Below are positions 11,629 through 26,158 of a DNA stretch of 64,000 nt, one piece after another. The notes below the pieces were generated by a model. It worked only from the letters and a program-made list of their open reading frames with translations. It ran no database searches and had not been told where the DNA came from. The number at the start of each line of letters is the position of its first letter. Positions within the stretch are counted from its first letter, which is position 1. The stretch spans positions 755,605-819,604 of the forward strand of contig CAXAMN010022851.1 in assembly GCA_963970005.1 (NCBI GenBank), read 5' to 3'. The translations under genes and the position numbers were made by a program. This DNA comes from Durusdinium trenchii (Eukaryota; Sar; Dinophyceae; Suessiales; Symbiodiniaceae).

Positions 11629-14600
11629 GTGAGATTCTGAGCCCTTCCTTCATTTTAGGACATGATTTTAGGACAAGACTTGGTCATGGTATAACATCTA
11701 ACCGAATCTAACCATGAAGATGCCGATAATGCTGTCGAAAGAAAGGAGCGCGGCCGGTGGTTTTGCCATGTTTTGGAGGCATTGCAGAATCTTAAGTGGA
11801 GGAGCAACCCAAGTCAGATCTCAGTCGATGGGGTCAAACTGTGTGGGTCGACTGGGTGCGGTCTTCACCTCGTTCCCTGTCACACCTCTCGTTCCATGCC
11901 ATGTGCCGTTCCAATGCAACATGCATGTACATACCCAGAAACTCGACGGCATCACAGGGGTGAGAGGGAACACTTAATAATGCCAAGGTTGATGTTTCCA
12001 TTTTGTATAGACCTATGGTTTGTTCCCACTCACGTCAAGCTATTTGTATACGCATTTTCCTCTACTTGTTTTCACGATCGCGATCGCCAGAATTGCTAAG
12101 GAATATTGGCGTCTTGGCTGATATGCTTAGTTTGCTTGGATGGGGGGTTGCCATGTGTTGTCCTTGGAATAGACACACGTTGAAGAGGTGAACATCAACC
12201 GGAAGATGCACATGGTGCATTCTGTTGGGGAATGCAGGGTTGTGACCCACCATCATGAGAGCCTTGAGAAAGAATAGTGGAATAGAAAGAATAGTGGAGG
12301 AGGGAGGGATCGTGTGAGATGTTCCATCGATTCCATCCCTAACACATCCTCCGGCCGAGGGAAGAAGGTCCGTGGAGAGCGAAGCACAGAATTTGAACCT
12401 CGTTCGAATGCGCGACGACGATCGGTGGTGAAGGGGTGAACATCTGAAAAGAATTGAAAAGGACACCATGACCGGTATGGCTATGGCCAGGTAGGCAATG
12501 TTTTGTAACGTTTCCATATGATTCCATATGCAGAGGGTTTGGGAAGTAGTGATGCAAGGGTCGTTTAGTTGGCCACAGCCATCATCAGTGATGCAACCAC
12601 ACGCTTTGTGCGCCCTACGCCTGCGTTGTTTTAGTAGGTATAGGATTGCCTCATTCCCTCGTTTTAAAGCATTTGCAACTTGGACTGTCCACACAAACAC
12701 GTCGTTTCAGACCAATGCTTTTGGAACCCTCAATGAGCCTATGCGTGTTTCCATGGGCCTATGTTTACACTGCAAATGGAACCATCAATGGTCTTATCAA
12801 GTCTCATCGTAGCTGATCTTCAGACGCAAACTGAATATGGAAGGACGGTATATCCTCGAGACCTTGTAGAATTTTTGGTATGGCACTAGGGCACCAACCC
12901 TTTAAAGAAAACAGGGCACCGACCCCTTCGGGGTCATGACATCATGACTCGTTCTGAATATGGGTTTGACTCCTCAAGGTGCCACATATTCCGTTTTGTT
13001 CCCACAATGTGACCCAAGGCATGACGAGCGCAGTTCCCCCATCAATCTCTTGGGTACCTCTTTGATTGCATATGCTGCAAATACCTGACCTTTGAACACA
13101 TGCTGCGATGTTTGCTCCTGCATAGCTTCTCCCCTCCTGATCTTTTGGAAGCATGGTTCTTGGCTTCGTTCAAGAGCCTGATCAGATGCAAGTTGATGGA
13201 GGAGAAAGGACATCCCATCAAAATACTCTGACTTCTGAATGGCTTTTGAGGCATTGCACGTTCATGAGCTATCATGATATCGATGAGGTTGAGGGAGGTC
13301 ATGTTTGAGATGCCAGGGGGAGTAAATGGTAATCAAGATTATGGTCGATCCTTACACTGCACCACCTGCGCAGCCAAGGTCCTTCCATGAGGCGTTCTTC
13401 CAAAGTCCTGCAGGCTGCACCTTGGGCCATCATGGGCCAGAGGTAGATGCTTGACCTACAGCTGTATCCGTTCATTGATGTGATTGAGTGCTGCCCTTCA
13501 GAACCTTCAATGGATAGTATTTCCACAAGAGGTTTCGTCCTTTTCATACAGCAGCTCTGAGATCCATTGTTGTCCTTCCTTTTGTCCATTGTCCTGTTGA
13601 GATCCTTTGGATTCCAGCACATCCAGGTAGGCACCATGTGGGTGGATGAACCTCAACAAAGAAACACCGAGCAGGCTTCTATAGGCTTCCCAGGGCGCCC
13701 AAACCCCAAAGTTAGAACTAGAGCGGATGTATGTGTTGCAGCTGGGATGGCCTAGGGCACTGGGTATTGCCACGCGACAACATCTCAAAATTTGCTGTCC
13801 TGTATATAGTCTTGGCCAATTCCTGTGAAGAGGGTCCCTGCTGCCAACTTGAGCATTACGTAACATTAACAGTCAGCCAAGCAGCCAAGTATAGTATAGT
13901 CTAGTGTAAGCCTAGTTGTAAGCCTATAGTGTAAGCCTGCTTCTTGTCGGTGGTTGAGCATTTCGTCTCCCTCGTGTGAAAATGCGAGTGGTATTTGGAT
14001 GGTTTTTGTAGATTTCCCATAAGGCAGGTTTGACTTCTCTTGTTACAGCCACTTCAGATCCCAATGAGAGCGGTCACGGAACGAATCGAGTCTTGGGACC
14101 GGCAGGAGGCAAGCTCTCAGCCGCCAGGACGCTACCAGCTGCAGCCTCATATCCATGACATCATCATGCACGGAATGTTGCACACACACACACCCCTACA
14201 TCATCAACCCCTCAAACCACCCAAATGTATAGGTAAATATGCAACAATGTCATGGAGTGCTTGGGCACCAGCAATCTCAGAGGAGACTGAAGTCACACGT
14301 CAATGTTGCGGATGGTGACCTGTTGGAGCGCAGTGCTGCAGTATATATACATAAGTTCTTGTTTGCCACGGTGCTGTGTACCTGGAAGTCATGAGTCCTA
14401 AGATGCAAAACCTATTGGATTGGTCATTCCCTGCCCTATTGAATATCGCGTTGGATTGTTTTTTCGTTCTCGGAACACTTCTAGCCGTTGTCAAGCCAAG
14501 CAGGATGTGCGGCTGCTTTGCCAGTGTGGGTGCTTGACAATGCGTGATGGACAGCCACAGCACGCTTAGAAGTGCAGCTGTTCCAGTGAGGGTTCTTCTT

Positions 14601-17600
14601 CAGGTTGTGGTCCTCAAATGCAATGCAGATTTGATTCTCCCACAGGAAGAAGAATCAGTCAAGAAGATAAACGACATTTGGGCACAAGGATGCATAAGGT
14701 TTTATGCTTTGCAGTGCTTTGCACCCCTTGTATCCCTTTACTGTAATTGTGGTTTGTTGGGTTGATTGAATCACTCCTATATACGGTATCTCTATATATA
14801 TATATACGCGCGTCATGTGCTTTAATTGGTTGAGAATTGAAAGTGAATTTGCTGCATGACTTGAAAAGAGGTAATGGGTGCCTCATCAGCCTACATGGCT
14901 TGGGCCAAAAGACGTTCAAGAACGAGTGCCGCAAAACCACTGTCTCAGTACGTACACTGTACACCCCCATGTACACTTCCGGTAAAGGAACCACCATGAA
15001 CCACCCTTTTCCATGATGCGGGGTGTTTGACACCTCTGCTCCTTTTTGCATTGCAGACTACGGCTGAAGAGGACGTCTTGGCGCCTGGTGGGTTAAAAAC
15101 ATTTGAGCGACAAGCTTCACGAGCTTGGTTAGCAAAAATGATGAATAATTGCCAGTGTTTGCTTGTTTGACCCACTAGTCTTGCTAACCATGCCGGCGTC
15201 GGGCCTGTTGGCCATTATCCATGTGGACCAAAGGGTGGCTGACTTGCCTTTTCCAAACATGCACAGGATCGAAGGCTTTGTCCACCTCAGTGCAGGTCAG
15301 CCATCCAGGCAGCCCGTCGGGCAGGCATCCCAGGTCTTTGGTTGGTTTGGCTGAGCTGGTGTTCCTCCGCAAGGTCTAGACCCCGTGACAAGGGTTCTAT
15401 ACAACCTGCATGATTTGCATGCTAATATATTATTGTTCGTTTTCTCTCACCAAGCTCTAAGCTCACCCAAGCAGCGGTCAACACTTTCCAAGCCTTGGAA
15501 GTGTAACGAAAGGAACTCACGAAAGGCGTGCCATATTCAAACATATTCAATCAATCTATTACATATGTTTATATAAAAGGGCCCACCTTTTCATTCAATG
15601 AAGCGCATTAGAGGTGAGCCTGTGAGCCCATTAGATGAGCTTTTGAACAACGCACACCTCTTCATCTAGTCTCGGTACCGTCTTGAAGTCGTTTTTGTGG
15701 GTGTTGCTGAACCAAGAGTTATGTTTGTTTGAACGCTTCAGCCTTTGGAAGTGTCTGTTTTTTTTTTTTGTGTGTGTGTATTCTGTGGCCGCGGAGCTTT
15801 ATACTTGATGACACAGAGCTGTTAGAGACCTGCATGTGCAGCGTGCCTTGCGCTGCAGCCAACCAAGACGACCTCCGGAACCAAAGCAGCATGGAACCTC
15901 GAAAGATGATGCAACAAGTTGTAACAAGCTTCAAGCATGTTCCAAGCGCCAAAGCAACGGCATGTATCAACTCGGATGAACAGCACACTGAACGTCAACA
16001 CTGTCAGACTGGATTCGATGTGACTTTGCTTTCGGATTGCACGCCTTAGATTTAGATCATGAATTCATACGCCTGTTTAGCACAAAAGGAGTGCTGAAGG
16101 CATCGTTTCCGGGCGACTGGCATCCCAAGCCGCGTGTGGTAACTGGCGAACAGGTCGACGAGTGTCGCCGAGAATTGGTCGTCGGATGTGCTGTACACGT
16201 TGGATGCCCCACTAAACCAAAAAAGTTGTGCAAATTCTCGAACAAGCATGTTCATCGCATGCTAGCGGTGTTGCATCATACACCACCCCTTTGCAAGTCT
16301 CAAATGCTTTGGAGGTCATAATCCACTACGTGTGGTGACTGTCATAGAACAGAGAACCGAATCAAGGACACAACGGTTAATCCCCCAGAAATAGTTAAAA
16401 TGGCACATGTTTTTCCGTTGCAGGCTCAGTGTCAGCAAAAAGTACCAATAGATCCTATAGACTAATAGATGGCTAGAGGCTATAGTCGTTCCTACTGCTA
16501 GGATTTATCTATGGACAGCTATAGTCATTCCTACCGATTCCTACCGCTGGACCACAAACAACAGCGGTCGTTTGGACGCTGGATCCCGCCACCGTGTCAC
16601 GAAGCGTCCAGGAAGGGTTCTGGAGTCTCGAAGCTGAGGGAACTTCCTAACTTCCTGATAGGGCTGGGTGAAAGCTCAGGCTCAGCCAATGTTTCCACTG
16701 TCCTTGAGCTCGCCTTACTGGTGCGGGAAGTAGGGAAAGAACAAATTTTGAAGTTCTGGTGTTAGAATCAGGATGGTCGGGCACGTAAGCAAATGATCAG
16801 TTTTGAAACACGCGGAATAGATGACGATTTGACAACCGTCGGAAAATGACCTGTTTGCACAAGCCAAATATTAGTACCCACGGAAAAGAAGCAGTTTCTT
16901 GTTATTCCAAGGCTGTTTTTGGTGTCCTTGACAGCAGGAACCACCTGGCCATTTCTGTGAAACAAGTTGCTTTATCCTTATCCTCTACCTGCTTCCTCGC
17001 ACCGTCTATGAATCCCAAAGCTTGGATCCTCGACGAACCAAAAGATGCGGCGGCTTGACACACGTTGAACCCAGAATCAATCATGCGTTTGGTTCTTCCA
17101 GCATGACCAACAAGACGGGTGTTTTTCAGGATTTGACACAACCTGTTGTGTCACAGGCTAACGTTGGCGTCACAGGTGCCAAGATTGATTTTGCAGCGTT
17201 CAAACTTCAAACCTGCTGTGGCACTGGTCTGGCACCCAGGAACAGCATCCAGCTCGCCAAAACGGGAGGCCGGGTAGTGGAAGCAAGCATGGTGGAGCAT
17301 GGTGCTGTTTAGGCCAGTGGAACCAACCTCGAGAACTTCCCAGCTTCGCATCACTTCACCAGCTTGAACACCAGCTCCCGGGCTTAAAACCCACAGCCGA
17401 AGCAACGCTCCGCGCCGACTTCAGGCTTTGTGGTGTGTGCCGAAGTGCTCTTGCCGCGTCTCAAGCAGGCGCCTGGAGTGTAGGGTTCACTCCCGGCGCC
17501 TCTGAATAGAGACCGACTGGAGGGTCGCCCAGACTGGTGGATGGACCGACTGGTGTGTGGACTGTGGTGTGCGCCTGTTTGTGGATAGGCGCACGCCGAT

Positions 17601-18863
17601 TTTGTTCTCAGTGACGGATGATAAGATGAGACGGACATCTACTGTATTGGCAAGTAAGCACTCTTGAGAAGGTGGGGATTTGGGGAATACTTGTGTTTTC
17701 TAAGCTACCGGTGTTTGTGGAGTCAAACCACTGTTGTTTTCTTGTGGCACCAAACTTTCATGAAAACTCTTAACTAGTCTCGTGAATCATAATGGATGTT
17801 GTTGTGGACTAGGAATGACTAGAACTGCTTTACACAGTTCTGAAAGGCCACGGGACCTGTGCGTGTCTTTCTCGCCCAGTCCACTTCTGAAATGCAAAAC
17901 TGAAACAACCACTGTTGGTCAGGTGGGGTACCCTTGTCCTCGCATTCATTGACCCGGAACTCTGGAACAATTAAGTTGAAGGCCAGGGATAGCCACAGGT
18001 GAGCTCCCGGCGCCCGGTCATCTCTTCTGTCTTCACCGGCGGTGAAGAAGGCCCAAACCGACGGTGCACAATCTTCGCTCAGCGAACCACAGCCCGCAGG
18101 CTCGCCACAATGCCCACATCTATCGCTGTGCCTGGTCGAAATGGCCTCATTCACCAGGTCTATCGCTGTTTCTGGATGACCCTCCAGATGACCTAGGAAG
18201 GATCCGTTTGTAGGAGCAGTGACTGTTAGTCTCAGTCTTTGGGGTGGAAAGACTGGAGCGACTGAAGAGCTACTGTAAAACATATTGGGGATTGATTCTT
18301 TGATGACCATCAGATTGATCTTTAGGATTGTGCATTTTTGTCCCAGGCTCTTAGGTATGTAAAAAACATCCCGCGTTTATAAACTATGGATTCTAATGGA
18401 CTGATATGAAGTTGGTGCGTGGAAACATGCCCCAGTGGTTGGGCATGGACATTCCTGATGGTCAGCGTAGTGGTCAGCGTTTTCTCGGGGGCCAGCTCGA
18501 CCTCGCAATCTCCCAAGCGAATGGGCTTGGGACATCGTGGGACCAAGCAGCTTGTAGATATGTTATTTGGAGTCTTGGAGGTTTGAAATGGTTTGAGCAT
18601 TTGTGGTCCAAAGGTCATTTGATCACATCATTCCTGGTCCGTCCGGCAATTGGACGGGTGCTGCAATAGGCTTTGCTTTTGGAGCTTTGGCACACTGATG
18701 CCACATTGCCTTGTTTTGTCATCCGCGCTGCTACCGCCTTTGAGCAACATCCCATGCCCAACTCGGACGTGGACGACGTGACCAGCATCCTTGGACGATC
18801 GTGACGATCGCATACGAATCGACGGATCAGTTGGCCCAGATTCGCCGTCGGCAGTCTAGTAGC

Positions 18864-18934
18864 TTCTTGTTACTAGTAGTGATGCCAGGAGCCGCTAGTA
18901 GCGTCCTTGCTCCTAGTAGTAAGGCCAGGAGCCC
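18864..18934 (+). repeat. Dispersed 70-bp repeat, copy 1 (inverted relative to 27.24 kb)
   Basis: The reverse complement aligns to 27239-27308 with one single-base indel and about four mismatches. The repeat itself is two tandem units of about 35 bp built around CTCCTGGC, ACTACTAG and AACAAGAA. It probably belongs to a dispersed repeat family. Confidence 0.8.
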
Positions 18935-21900
18935 GTAGTAGTTTCTTGCTCCTAGAATTTAGAAGTTGGATTGCAGGCTGCCTAAGTGGGAAGTAGAAGA
19001 GTCTCATAATCGCACCCTGTGGTCCCTGGACTGATCAGCGGACCGATCGGGAACTCGCCTTGAGGTGAAACACACTTGGACTTCTTGCAAGCCGATGCCC
19101 GGCTTTTGCCACTTGGCCCCTGTGTATGGTTGCCTCTCCGGTGTGAACACGGGGGGCCGTTTTGACACAGGATGGAGTCTAAAGCTCAAACACCCAAGTA
19201 CTTAGGCTGACGTAGACGACTGGCGGCTCATTTGTCGCCAACAGGTTAAGAACGGCTTCTCATTGGCCAACAGGTTGGCTTCTCACTTTTTCTCGTTCCA
19301 TTTGTGTGAGTCGGTGTGTTGTTGTTCCATCCCTCTCGGAGAGATATTATGTAAAAGCACCTTGGACAAGCACGTGAACATTAGTCATTCTTGGTCGTGG
19401 GTCACTACACCCCACTGGTCCATGCAGTCGCTCAATAAGGGCCACAATAGGGAACCCCCCTCCCTAGGGCTCCAAGTACCTCCTCAGATGGTATTTGGAC
19501 CCTCCGGGCACCCACCCCAGTCCCACCTTCTTAGAAAGTACGGCTGGAGCCCCCCTGCATCCTAGGGCCTATTATGGATCCACTCCCAAGGCCCAGTGGA
19601 AGTGAGGTGACTCAATGCCCTGGGCCTGGTGTGAAGATGGTCACCGAGGCACCGCACCCTTCGACCTCAGGCGACACCGGATCCAGGTGATGCCACCGTG
19701 TCAGGGGTGCCACTATGAAGGTGTTAACCCATAGGGGATGGGTATCCACTATGGGTTTGGTCTGATGATCCAGGTATTTAGATGAATGGGTTTTGTTATA
19801 TTGATATATTTAGTCCTTCCAAAGGAAGCGGTGGGAGCCTCGGATGGTGCTCCACTCACCACGGGCCTGGGGTTCGTTGATGCTCTCCACCGGTGCCCTC
19901 GACACGGGCGCCCTATCACGGCGGACCATTCGACCCGTGAACCGTACCAGCAACCCTACCCCAGACACTCCATGTATGGCCTATTTGCAGTCATAGTTGC
20001 CGTCATGTCTGTCTACATCGCGGTGCAACGAGTGCTTGGGCATGAACCATGCATTGAGTAGACCATACATTGAGTGTTTGGGTATGGACCCAACAAGATG
20101 CTCAGATGACTCAGATGTTTTGTTGCTTTGGCCAACTTAGACCCGACGTTGGTGACCCGTCATGTCTTCAAGGCCTCGAGGGCAACGGCCCTCGGGGATG
20201 CATGAATTCAGAGGTGGGGACAGTCACCTCAAGACTCAAGACAAGAGGTGGTAGAGTTGTGGTTGTGGTATGTTCTGATGAGCATGATGGTGATCTGGGC
20301 GGGAGTCACTATTTTTACATGGAGTGAGGTCAGCCAAAAAACTCATCAAACCTTCTAAATCTTGGAAAGAGGCCGTAGCCTCAGAATGCCTAAGACAAGC
20401 AGAGCGCAGAGCCACTTTCACAATGCTTCCTGGCCTCCTTTCAGGTGAATGCCGTGTTTTTATCTCCACCCTGGGCCGATGAGGCGAGGTGTTCTCCGGT
20501 TTCCGGGCTAGACTAAGGACGACTCGCCGGAGGGAAGGACGGAAGGTTCCACACCCTTTCGGAAGAGCGCTTCACACCAAACCCCCAAGGGCCCCCAAAC
20601 AAACAAAGCAAAAACTATAGAACAACTCACTACACTCACTGCTCACCATATTCCATCAAAAAAATACTTAACAAATCCTAACCCGTCTACTTCCCCAAAA
20701 GGATACACGTGAGGTCAAACTCCTTGCGAGCTAAATGCTTCGGAATATTTGGACACGCCTTGAGGACCCTTTGTGTTTGTGCGGCTCAGACATTTCTATA
20801 TGGTACTGTCACTGTTTCTAGCAACTTATGCCAAAATCGCCTTAATTGGTTCGTGTCAAAATCGGCTCAATCGCAACAATCGACCGAGGGCCGGTTGCCA
20901 TCGCGCTTCTCACTGAGCCGTTTGGGAGAGGACACCTGTTGGGCATTCAGTGGGCGATGCGCGGTTTCGACCGTGGGCGAATTCTTGTTCAATTTCATCA
21001 GCAAATTGAAAGGGACATGTGTGAATGTCAAGACATGCAGTGTGCTGTTTGATGAGTGTGGTGCCTTAGGAAGCCTTCGATACTTTAATCTTTGGGCTCC
21101 CTGTTTTAGGGCTTTGCGGGGGGAGCATATTTACACCAATACTCCTGTCAGTTGGACCATTGAAGATCCTGATCTCACTTAGTCCCACCGGTGGGCGCTG
21201 CGGGCGATCCAGATCTCCACACCAGAACCATCGCACAGTCGAACCGCCACGTAGCAGGTACTGGAGATGTAGGTAGCACGTTGGTTGATATTCAGATGAA
21301 AATCGTGCTTACCTTACAGATTTGGCCCAGAGCTGATTACCTTGTGATTCGGCATGATTCGGCTCACCCGGCCAATCTTGTGAGGGGTCGCACCTTCTTC
21401 GCACCTGCCCGGTGCATCCCGGTGTGCAGGGCTTGGATGGACGCCAGCTCGTGCGCTCGGCCATGCACTTGGCGCCGGGCAGCCCGGTCCCCACCGGTCA
21501 CGGTCGATGGTGAATCCTGTGGCCTTTGCGGTGAAGCCGGCCTGCAGAAGGAACACTGAGGGAACATATACATCCACTAATAAAACAACTGCTTGAACAA
21601 ACCATGGGTGACATGAGGCTATCCTTCTGTGCTAACCGTTACTGACTTCACTGGCTGGGGCATATGATTTTGAGCCAGTGAGTTCAATCCTGTACTGTAT
21701 ACTGTACCACTGCAATATATTTTGTATGGAGGCCCGTCACCACCATCACAAGTTTACACAGATATTTTCGAGTACTGTATATCAGTATATCAACAGCCAG
21801 GTTCTTCATTTTGGTGGCATGGCAATAACGACAAGTGCAGCATCCTAGAAAAGAGGACAAGCCTGCGCTGCTGTTCCTGTTGTTGGTTGTTCATCATCCA

Positions 21901-22405
21901 TGCAGGTTGTGGCAATGGATGGGCTTGGGATGGCTTGAAGGCTTGGGCAAACGTCAAACATATTTAAACATATATCATATTCAAAACAAATATCATCCTG
22001 CCGCACTTTATTTATGCGAGATGCACATCATCAACCATCCAAGATCATCCAAAAGGGCTTTCCCAACCTTTCCCATTGTTTTCCAAGTCATTGCTGCTTT
22101 GTGTTAAAGATATCTAATTATAGTTTTCTCACCCCATTTATCTCCATGTCATGTTCACCCAATGAACTTTATCCAATCTGCTGACCGGAATCCAGCCATG
22201 ACTCAGCTTTGACCGACAACCAAGGCCACAGGTGGCGCTCTATCTCCCGCGAGCAGCTCGTCTCGGTAGAGAAGCCAACGGAAGAAGCCGATGAGGAGCC
22301 AGGTCTACCGTCAATTTGAGGTGGTCCAGATGTGTGAGGTCTTGATCATGTGGGGTTGTGGCGAACAGTTGTGTGTTTGAGGTGTGTGTATGTGTGTGTG
22401 TGTGT

Positions 22406-22415
22406 NNNNNNNNNN
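22406..22415. other. Assembly gap (10 N) in a TG microsatellite
   Basis: Ten undetermined bases interrupt a (TG)n run that starts near 22381. The true length of the repeat is unknown. Confidence 0.95.
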
Positions 22416-22739
22416 CTTCTCATCGTGGCAATTGCGTTAACTGAAAACCAATGTCAGAGTGTTTGTCAGTTGTGTTCAGCCAGATGCGTCAATCCATTGA
22501 CCATCTGTTTGTGGAATGCACTTGGTTTGCCTACTGTGTGGAAATGTTTCTTTAAAAGTGCGGCCATTGCAGAGACCAAAGCATGCCACGACCTTCAAAA
22601 CTTATTTGGCTTGCAATATGCAGTCACCTTTTTGCCTTTAAATCTGCGGTGTGAGTTTTGCATGTAATGTAGTGCCATAATTTTGATGCGTTCTGCGCAT
22701 ATGCGAAGCCTACTATGTGCATATATAGTTTATATATAC

Positions 22740-22801
22740 TTGATCTATCTATATATATATATATAAACACTTTTAACTACACCTTTATAATCACACCGTT
22801 G

Positions 22802-22832
<31 letters not shown>

Positions 22833-23140
22833 GTATGTACATATAGTTATATTTTGAGTCGTGGCGTGTGCCTTTCCTGTCTTGTTGAGTGCGGCCGCTG
22901 GTCGTTCATTGGGGCATTTTCGCACATATGGTGGGATCAGAGTGTCCCCCATACCATCGTCGTGGATCGATCCGTCCGATGAGCGGGTGATATATAATAA
23001 TACGCAATATATATATATATATATATACGTATTTAAAACTATTCATATACTTATACATATATATATATATACTATATAATATGTACTTATACTTAGATGC
23101 AGTAATAATATTTTCCACATACTATATATATACATAGTAC
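22740..23140. repeat. TA/CA microsatellite cluster
   Basis: Contains (TA)n at about 22748-22764, a (CA)n-(TA)n compound repeat at about 22803-22832, and TA runs at about 23008-23028 and 23056-23072. Reading frames across it are low-complexity Tyr/Ile strings. Confidence 0.85.
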
Positions 23141-25394
23141 GTGGCCCTCGACCTTTGCGTGCGGAGAATCAGATTGCATCGGATCGCTGGTCCCCTCCGG
23201 TGTCGACCACTTTTTCTTGGTCCGGTCGCCCTAAACTGCTGAGGTCACAGCTGTTGAGGAGGTGGGTTTTGGCTGGTTTTGGGAGGGGTTGAGAGTTGCC
23301 AGAGTTCTGGCAATATGTCAGCAATGACCACGGTGGATGATTATACTGTATCTAGTTCAAGTCACTTGAAGTACTGTAGTGACTGTAATGTTAGTGTTAC
23401 CTCCATGTCGGAATAGTATGCACCAACCTTGTTTAGCTTTTCAATCAAGGGGGATTATTTGATTCAGGCCAGGCTTCATGGCAGACTGCAAGGCATCAAG
23501 TCGATGGGTTGACGCGAAGAAATCCAGGAGTCATATCATATCATCCATCCAGTTGGCCTTAGGAACTTCATCCGTTTGCTGTAAAACGCGGAAGTGTCAG
23601 TGGCAGTTGCTGGGCAAAAAGATCCAAGAACTGGAGCTGGGAAGTGGCCCTTGGGCTTCAGGGATGCGCCTGGCAATCTTGTTCCGCTGCAGAGAAACAA
23701 AAGCATGGTCCTCCAGTACTGGGGTGTTGGAGCATCAAAGATGGGATCGGACAAAGAAACTTGCGCACTGTTGATCAAGGACAGGCATGTCCAAATCAAG
23801 AACCGAACACGCACCAAACAAACTGTCATTTCAAGGCCCCTCCACTCTCCAAGACCCATCAAGACCCTCCTTCCGATGTTTCAGTGACATGCTTTGGACT
23901 TTGTTCGTTTCGCTGCTCATGCGTTCGCCTGCTTGCCACGGCAATCTGGGCCTATGGCTCAACCACTCAACCATCAGCCCACAGACAGGGCTGAAGATCC
24001 TATGAGATCCCATGAGTTGACATGCTTCGGCCAAACAGCAAACCGCAAAGCCCTTTTCTTCAACCACTTGAAAAGCAAAGGATGCGCCAACCCCGGGCCA
24101 ACCCCTCATCCGGGCAGTCCGGGCCCTCTGGGGCAGTCCCAAGGATGTGTGCATGGAGAAGAAGGAGGATCCATGGTAAGATGAGCTACGTCATCGTTAG
24201 ATATTGTTATATAGTGAAATCCGAGTTGATTCATATGCTGAAAGGAGCCAATATGAGTTGAATATAGACATAGACAGAAAAGATCAGAAAAGAATCACAA
24301 GCTGGAAGCGTTCCAATTCCGTGCACCTGGTTGGTTAGCGTTCCAACGCACTCGTGTTCCTGCAAGTTTCCCCAAAGCTACCATTCTCGACGCTGACAAG
24401 TCAACCTTTTGGGGCCGAAGTGAAATGCTGAACGCCGGTGACTTCCGTGGTTGGCATGCGTTTTCCATCGACCGTGTTTCTTTTTTGTGGATCGTGGTTG
24501 GCCAAGAAGTAACATGAAGTAACTAGAGGTTACTAGAGGTATTTCAAAGTTTTTCTCACATACCTAGAGATATCATCCGCAAAAAGTGAGATAACTGGCC
24601 ACCAGTTGGTGGCATTTCCTGAAGTAGAGGTACATCCACACGGAATATTCCACCAATCGCCATCCGCATCGCCATCCACCACCCAGCGGTTCGTCTCGCC
24701 ATCCGCCACCACGGTATCGCCATCCGCCACCGCCATTCATGGCGGATGTGGACACCGATGTGGACCGGACGTGGTACACGGAAAAGGCGCGGTACACGGA
24801 TGTGGATGATGGGGCTGTGATGGTCTTTACCCCCAGGCCCTTTCGCAGACGGACCACCATGGACCAGGTTTCGAGCCCGTGGTGGTTTCGACCATGCAAA
24901 CCACACACCAAGCGAGTGGTTCTGGGGGTCATGTTAAACTGCAGGAAGTCATTCCAGCAAAGTGTTTTAGGTGGATGTTTTGGGCTCCCAACGAAGTGGT
25001 ATATATTGTACATACTTGGGATGATTGAACCCACTGACTAATATACACTCCTAACATTGCCCTCTAGATCAGCCGCGTGAGCAGTCAATGGGTCCAATCA
25101 GGGGAGATGCGGAAAGCCCCAAGCTTCTTGTCAATAACCAATACATACAAACAAAACAGAATTGCTGTACTGACGGCCAGTGTTTCTGTGTTCGAAGGCA
25201 GCTGTGTATTTGTAACTAATTATATGTTGTTCTTCCGTTTTTACAGTCCCAGCAGCAAGGCTACAAAAGCTTGCATGTACTTTATACGGTACCGTGGAGC
25301 TGTGGATGTTTTTGTTGATGATTTCATTTCATGTCTTGAGTGTCATTGCAACGTCTCAACCGTGAAAACCCGCGTGCTCTCGTGCACTCACCAG

Positions 25395-25440
25395 GTGACG
25401 CGCTTCCACCCAGAGAGAGGATGGGGCTTCTTGGCGCTGA
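25395..25440 (+). CDS. Possible exon fragment with a cold-shock RNP1-like motif
   Basis: After an acceptor CACCAG the frame reads VTRFHPERGWGFLAL. This fits the first strand and RNP1 motif of cold-shock domains (VkxFxxxrGxGFI). It lies inside the 255-codon open frame at 25077-25844. The matching RNP2 (VFVH) was not found downstream. One short motif in a non-ATG frame is weak evidence, and chance is a real alternative. Confidence 0.22.
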
Positions 25441-26158
25441 TGAATCGTTTAGAACGTTGGATTTCTGGAGGCTTTTGGTCCAACGACTGTAGCGTGTCAA
25501 AGGTTTTGGTTCGGAAACTCATGCAGATGGCACAGAATTCAATCAACAGTAATCAACATCAATCCAAGAAGAAAAGCTATTGGAATACTGTATCCAATCC
25601 AACAAGAAGTGCACATATATGTGACATTTTTGGGCAGTGCCCGAATCCATTTGACACTGCCTTGCTTGGATATTGGTTTCTTCAACCCAGTGAGTTGGAT
25701 GGACCAGTTCTTGTAATATCTCCCCAGGGATCCACATATTTTCTCACAAGGTATTTACTTGGTTCATCTTGGACCCTCCGAGCCTACATAAATTGTCTCC
25801 AATCACCTTCTCAGAAGGTACGTGAATCCATAATTTCTTGTTAATATTGGATGGGCGTGTCTCCATGTTTTGCGGTGACCTTGTTGAAGTTGTACATTGG
25901 CGTGATGGGAATCCATTCAAGATCCCATGAAATGGTACCGATATCAGTGGCAGACGTCAAGACGTCTTTGTGCGACTTTCAAGTCATGTAGAACCTTGTG
26001 GAAATGGCTCCGCATCCAGTGGATACATGTGGATCCAGTTCTGTTAGGAATGATCAAGAGCTGAACAATTTTATTCCCCTATAGTCTTGTCGGATTTCCA
26101 GGATCCGCTGGGACATTCGGAATGTTGAAGTCCTTCTGGCTCCAAGTCGAAGACAGCC

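Larger units (their letters stand above)
11629..26158. other. Long spacer with scattered candidate exons and repeats
   Basis: No complete gene recognised. Exon-like frames with an acceptor in front are: 14050-14170 (after a pyrimidine-rich TTACAG, IPMRAVTERIESWDRQ), 15057-15087 (TTAEEDVLAPG), 17999-18163 (SSRRPVISSVFTGGEEG), about 21430-21505 (GLDGRQLVRSAMHLAPG) and about 22192-22303 (HRWRSISREQLVSVEKP). None shows a known domain. The rest is AT-rich or low-complexity sequence, including microsatellites at 22740-22850 and 22990-23140. The 255-codon open frame at 25077-25844 is treated as chance. Confidence 0.3.

Noticed and set aside
25077..25844. 255-codon + ORF as a complete gene, including an RT-like FVDDF string near 25310
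   Set aside because: No ATG start, no other RT motif around FVDDF, and a frame of this length is near what six frames over 64 kb give by chance.
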